10,740 nt of DNA, taken from positions 1 to 10,740 of the forward strand of contig JAGVUS010000021.1 in the NCBI GenBank assembly GCA_019136175.1. The letters run 5' to 3'. A program made the position numbers and the translations under genes. This stretch comes from Chloroflexota bacterium (GTDB lineage: Bacteria; Chloroflexota; Anaerolineae; Anaerolineales; Anaerolineaceae). The notes under the pieces were generated by a model that saw nothing but the letters and a program-made list of their open reading frames with translations, did not search any database and had not been told where the DNA came from. Each line of letters opens with the position of its first letter. Position 1 is the first letter of the stretch. Below are positions 6,162-10,740 of this stretch, piece after piece.

Positions 6162-8009
6162 CTATTTTGCCTCCTGTGCCTTGATTTCACTACTTATCCA
6201 TTGGGCTGTCAGCGGAAATCCATCCATATGAGCAACCTTTTTCAACCGGGTCGCATGCTCAGGCGTTTCCAGGCTCAAAATTTGTTGCAGCTGACCGTCC
6301 CGGTTCATCTCAACAACGTACACACAATCATGATCCTTGATGAAGTCCAGCACCTGCTGGCAAACCGGCAGCGCTCGCAGCCGCAGGTAATCCACCGGGA
6401 TTCCATCCGCTTCCAACAGGTCGCATGCTTCAATGATTGCCGGATCAGTGGAGCCTGCACTGATGATGCCGATTTTTGCCCCATCCCGTTTTTTCAGGAC
6501 TGGCTTGGGCAACAACTCCCGTGACCCGTTGATCTTCTTTGCCAGGCGATTCATTCCCTGCTCCCAAACATCCCCTTCCTCATTATATCGTCCATACTCA
6601 TCATGACCCGTGCCACGCGTGAAGTATGCGCTGCGGGGATGACGGTTGCCCGCCACTGTCCGGTAGGGAATGCCATCACCATCAATATCCAGGTAGCGTC
6701 CCCAATCTCCATTCCGTTCGGCGAGAAGTTTTTCCAGGTCGTCTTCCCATAGAATTTTGCCACGGTCCATCGGTTGATCGGGATACTGGAATGCCGGCGT
6801 CATCCATTGATTCATCCCCAGATCCAGGTCGCTCATCACCAGCACTGGCGTCTGAAAATGCTCAGCGATATCCAACGCCCGCCAGCCGAATTCAAAACAT
6901 TCGTTGACAGAGCCCGGGATCAGGATGATGTATTGGGTATCCCCATGGCTGATGAAATATGCAAATGTGTAATCACATTGAGCAGTGCGGGTGGGCAGAC
7001 CTGTGCTGGGTCCAACCCGTTGCACATCCCAAACAACCACCGGGACTTCCGCATAGTATGCCAGACCAAGATACTCCGCCATTAATGACAGACCTGGCCC
7101 GGACGTGGATGTCATTGCCCGCAATCCTGCCCAACCGGCACCAACCACCATGCCAATGGCAGCCAGCTCATCCTCTGCCTGGACAACGGCACAGGTTTGC
7201 CTGCCTGTCTCTGGGTCCTTTCGAAGGAGCGGGACATAGTCGGTAAATGTCTCGGCAAGCGAGGTTGCAGGGGTAATGGGATACCAGCCTGCAAACTGCA
7301 GTCCTCCGTATAATGCACCGAGGGCACCCGCCATATTGCCATCCGCCATGATATAGCCTTCGGTTCCATTCATTGGCTCCACCCGGAACGGGTCGCGTTT
7401 TTCCAAATTGGCAGCAGCCCAATCAGCCGCTGCTTTTACCACAGACCAGTTGGAGTCAATCGCTTTTTTCTTACCCTTGAATTGAAATTCCAGTGTCTGG
7501 TACACCACATCCAGCGGAATGCCAATCATCTGCGCCAGCACCCCAACATATACCATGTTGGCAATATAATCCCGCATGCTTGGCGCAACATCTGCTTCTT
7601 TGACCAGTTTTTTCACCGGCATTGGGTAGGCAATAATGTCCTCCCGCAAATCGCTGATACGGAGGTCATCCGCATAGAACATGACTCCACCAGGAGAGAT
7701 AAAAGGAGCTTCTTTTGCGATGGTAGCCGGATTCATCGCAACCACGATATCATCCTTTGCCACCCGTCCAATGTATCCCTTGCGGCTGACCCGGATGGTG
7801 TACCAGGTGGGCAGACCCTGAATATTCGATGGGAAGATATTTTTCCCGGATACCGGGATGCCCATCCGAAACAGGGACCGCAGGAGCAGGTTGTTTGCCG
7901 TCGCACTGCCAGATCCGTTCACCGTACTGACCGTCATACAAAAATCGTTCACGATCGGACAGCGCTTCTGTTCAATTGGATTTCCAGCAACAATCGTTTC
8001 TTCTGACAT
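6162..8009 (-). CDS. korA: 2-oxoacid:ferredoxin oxidoreductase, fused gamma-alpha subunit
   Basis: Partner of the beta subunit in a two-subunit 2-oxoacid:ferredoxin oxidoreductase (615 residues). The gamma domain comes first (about residues 20-190; VNGSGSATANNLLLRSLFRMG near 30-50 and a glycine-rich turn), followed by the alpha domain: YPITPATSLAE at 243-253, which helps place the substrate, the Glu of QAEDELAA at 277-284, STSGPGLSLM at 301-310, and GPSTGLPTRT at 333-342. A segment at about 440-475 (DGDGIPYR, YFTRGTGHDEYGRY) and a C-terminal domain II from about 510 complete the usual KorA-type layout. No ferredoxin-like delta domain is fused or encoded nearby, so the enzyme should carry only the beta-subunit cluster. 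The ATG at 8009 is preceded by GAGGAG (8014-8019 on the complement), 4 bases away, and lies only 35 bases after the stop of the GntR gene, with which it is probably co-transcribed. Confidence 0.94.
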   Translation of the reverse strand: MSEETIVAGNPIEQKRCPIVNDFCMTVSTVNGSGSATANNLLLRSLFRMGIPVSGKNIFPSNIQGLPTWYTIRVSRKGYIGRVAKDDIVVAMNPATIAKEAPFISPGGVMFYADDLRISDLREDIIAYPMPVKKLVKEADVAPSMRDYIANMVYVGVLAQMIGIPLDVVYQTLEFQFKGKKKAIDSNWSVVKAAADWAAANLEKRDPFRVEPMNGTEGYIMADGNMAGALGALYGGLQFAGWYPITPATSLAETFTDYVPLLRKDPETGRQTCAVVQAEDELAAIGMVVGAGWAGLRAMTSTSGPGLSLMAEYLGLAYYAEVPVVVWDVQRVGPSTGLPTRTAQCDYTFAYFISHGDTQYIILIPGSVNECFEFGWRALDIAEHFQTPVLVMSDLDLGMNQWMTPAFQYPDQPMDRGKILWEDDLEKLLAERNGDWGRYLDIDGDGIPYRTVAGNRHPRSAYFTRGTGHDEYGRYNEEGDVWEQGMNRLAKKINGSRELLPKPVLKKRDGAKIGIISAGSTDPAIIEACDLLEADGIPVDYLRLRALPVCQQVLDFIKDHDCVYVVEMNRDGQLQQILSLETPEHATRLKKVAHMDGFPLTAQWISSEIKAQEAK

Positions 8010-8044
8010 ATCTCTCCTCTATGTGATGAATCATGATCCAACGA

Positions 8045-8746
8045 CTATTCGAATTTTTGACTGATCGATGGTTTGGTTCTCTCTGTAATGAGGTGGATGT
8101 GTTCCACCAACAACTGGTATCCGCCATTCAAATCCCCGGCACAGACCGCTTCGACAATCCTCTGGTGATAGGTCCATACCCGTCTCAAATAGTTGAGATC
8201 ATTATATACACTCAGACCCACTGCCTCGTAAATATCCCAGTAGGTTTCCATGATTCCGGTTACAAAGGGATTGTTCAGGCGACTGTACAGTAGCAGGTGC
8301 AGTTGGCGGTGTTCCATATGCGGGATTTGCACCGGGGATCCATCCAGCTTTTGAAACGCCCTCCGGACCAAATCCAACAGTTCTGCATGATCTTCGGAAT
8401 TTAACTGGCTGACCGCTTGGAACCAGTAGGCTGTCTCCACATGGTTGCGGAGGTCGGAGAACTGCTCAAGAGTATGCGGCTCAATACTCATGGCGTACAC
8501 CACGCTTTTGACCACAGCCGGTTCAAACCGGTACTCCAGCCTGCGTATGCCAGTCTTGGGACGCACTTCCACCAACCCCATCGCCCTGGCAACTTCCAAC
8601 TGCTCCCGCAAGCTGGCAATACTGATACCCAGTTCCCGGCTCAGGTCAGCCAGCGGGGGCAACCGATCATCTTCCGCTGACTGGGAATGCCTGGCGAGAT
8701 ATTTCAAAAACTCAGATTGTTCGAGTGGATTTCGATCGCGCAGCAT
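8045..8746 (-). CDS. GntR-family transcriptional regulator with FCD effector domain
   Basis: A DNA-binding repressor or activator of the FadR/FCD branch of GntR proteins, 233 residues from the start chosen here. An N-terminal winged helix-turn-helix (LPPLADLSRELGISIASLREQL, then GLVEVRPKTGIR) is followed by an all-helical FCD domain. Numbered from the upstream ATG at 8767 (240 residues), His157, His201 and His223 fit the three metal-binding histidines of FCD domains (HxxIVxA and EH motifs around the last two); the position four before the first, usually Asp, is His153. Such regulators normally bind a small carboxylic acid. The ATG at 8746 is preferred because GGAG lies 5 bases upstream; the ATG at 8767 has no ribosome-binding site, though it remains possible. 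The gene heads the korA-korB operon, so it most likely controls that operon and itself in response to a 2-oxoacid or derived carboxylate; this is inferred from position. Confidence 0.88.
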   Translation of the reverse strand: MLRDRNPLEQSEFLKYLARHSQSAEDDRLPPLADLSRELGISIASLREQLEVARAMGLVEVRPKTGIRRLEYRFEPAVVKSVVYAMSIEPHTLEQFSDLRNHVETAYWFQAVSQLNSEDHAELLDLVRRAFQKLDGSPVQIPHMEHRQLHLLLYSRLNNPFVTGIMETYWDIYEAVGLSVYNDLNYLRRVWTYHQRIVEAVCAGDLNGGYQLLVEHIHLITERTKPSISQKFE

Positions 8747-8751
8747 CGATG

Positions 8752-8755
8752 CTCC
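8752..8755 (-). promoter_or_regulatory. Ribosome-binding site deciding the regulator start
   Basis: GGAG on the coding strand lies 5 bases before the ATG at 8744-8746, within GCGGAGC (8751-8757). It lies inside the coding sequence if the upstream ATG at 8767 is used, so it favours the shorter protein. Confidence 0.55.
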
Positions 8756-8767
8756 GCAAGTATTCAT

Positions 8768-8785
8768 GAATTAATCAGATTATTC
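8768..8785. promoter_or_regulatory. Candidate operator palindrome at the regulator promoter
   Basis: GAATTAATC followed by AGATTATTC forms an AT-rich inverted repeat with arms GAATTAATC and GAATAATC that match except for a single-base gap. It lies just downstream of the predicted transcript start (about 8789) and upstream of the preferred start codon, where a bound repressor would block transcription. GntR/FCD proteins bind short palindromes, so autoregulation is plausible; no binding data are implied. Confidence 0.4.
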
Positions 8786-8795
8786 CGATAATTGG

Positions 8796-8824
8796 AGTAT
8801 AGCACGGCGGTTATGGCATGTCAA
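8796..8824 (-). promoter_or_regulatory. Sigma-70-type promoter of the gntR-korA-korB operon
   Basis: On the minus strand a perfect -35 box TTGACA (8819-8824) is separated by 17 bases from the -10 box TATACT (8796-8801, one mismatch to TATAAT). Transcription would begin near 8789, leaving a 5' leader of about 22 or 43 bases depending on the start codon. It is the only near-consensus promoter I found in an intergenic region of the window. Confidence 0.8.
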
Positions 8825-8843
8825 GCGACGTTTGTCATGTCAA
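8817..8843. repeat. Two direct copies of CATGTCAA around the -35 region
   Basis: The 8-mer CATGTCAA occurs at 8817-8824 and again at 8836-8843, with starts 19 bases apart. On the minus strand each reads TTGACATG: the promoter-proximal copy is the -35 box, the distal copy begins in the T run of the leuS terminator. It may be a tandem activator site, a relic second -35, or chance. Confidence 0.5.
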
Positions 8844-8846
8844 AAC

Positions 8847-8887
8847 ACACCTGCTCCACGGTACTTTTGGCACCACGGAGCAGGTGT
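8847..8887 (-). terminator. Intrinsic terminator of leuS
   Basis: A perfect 11-bp stem pairs ACACCTGCTCC (8847-8857) with GGAGCAGGTGT (8877-8887), with a 19-base loop that can form a few further pairs (GGT with ACC). Read in the direction of leuS it is followed by GTTTTGACA, a short T run. It ends leuS transcription 29 bases after the stop codon and separates it from the downstream operon promoter. Confidence 0.85.
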
Positions 8888-8916
8888 TTCATCTTATCAT
8901 CCGATGAATGGCAAAA

Positions 8917-10740
<1,824 letters not shown>

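Noticed and set aside
6090..6524. Plus-strand open frame of 144 codons opposite the oxidoreductase genes
   Set aside because: It runs antisense across the korA/korB junction, its translation resembles no family, and it has no convincing ribosome-binding site.
8030..8037. Palindrome ATCATGAT between gntR and korA
   Set aside because: At 8 bp it is too short to stand out from chance in a 35-base AT-rich gap, and no promoter is visible beside it.

Overview
The window holds seven genes of ordinary bacterial metabolism and signalling, packed tightly and arranged as two convergent blocks. Gene content and protein style suggest a free-living, probably anaerobic bacterium, most likely of the Chloroflexota/Anaerolineae type: a two-subunit ferredoxin-dependent 2-oxoacid oxidoreductase with a GntR regulator, a Cache-GAF-HD-GYP signalling protein, and a long divergent GNAT protein of a kind I associate with that phylum. 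This placement is inferred from protein character, not from any marker gene. There are no RNA genes, insertion sequences, phage genes or CRISPR arrays, and no gene-free stretch longer than about 170 bases.

Plus strand, 1-5040: the 3' part of a pyruvate kinase gene, a membrane-bound HD-GYP cyclic-di-GMP phosphodiesterase, a GNAT-type acyltransferase of unknown substrate, and a two-domain sulfurtransferase of the 3-mercaptopyruvate type. Gaps are short (32, 9 and 19 bases) and no internal terminator is visible, so they look like one transcription unit. A perfect 11-bp hairpin (5061-5096) lies between the two convergent blocks.

Minus strand, 10740-5119: the 3' three quarters of leuS (leucyl-tRNA synthetase) ends at a clear intrinsic terminator (8847-8887). 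A near-consensus sigma-70 promoter (TTGACA, 17 bp, TATACT) then starts a three-gene operon: a GntR/FCD regulator, the fused gamma-alpha subunit and the beta subunit of a 2-oxoacid:ferredoxin oxidoreductase. An imperfect palindrome at the expected transcript start is a candidate autoregulatory operator.

Much of the window centres on 2-oxoacids: pyruvate kinase makes pyruvate, the oxidoreductase oxidises a 2-oxoacid to an acyl-CoA and reduced ferredoxin, and a mercaptopyruvate sulfurtransferase would release pyruvate. I do not see a clearly new biological system. The points most worth following are the regulator/operator arrangement ahead of the oxidoreductase genes, the histidine at a usual metal-ligand aspartate position in that regulator, and the c-di-GMP phosphodiesterase and uncharacterised GNAT protein in the pyruvate kinase transcription unit.
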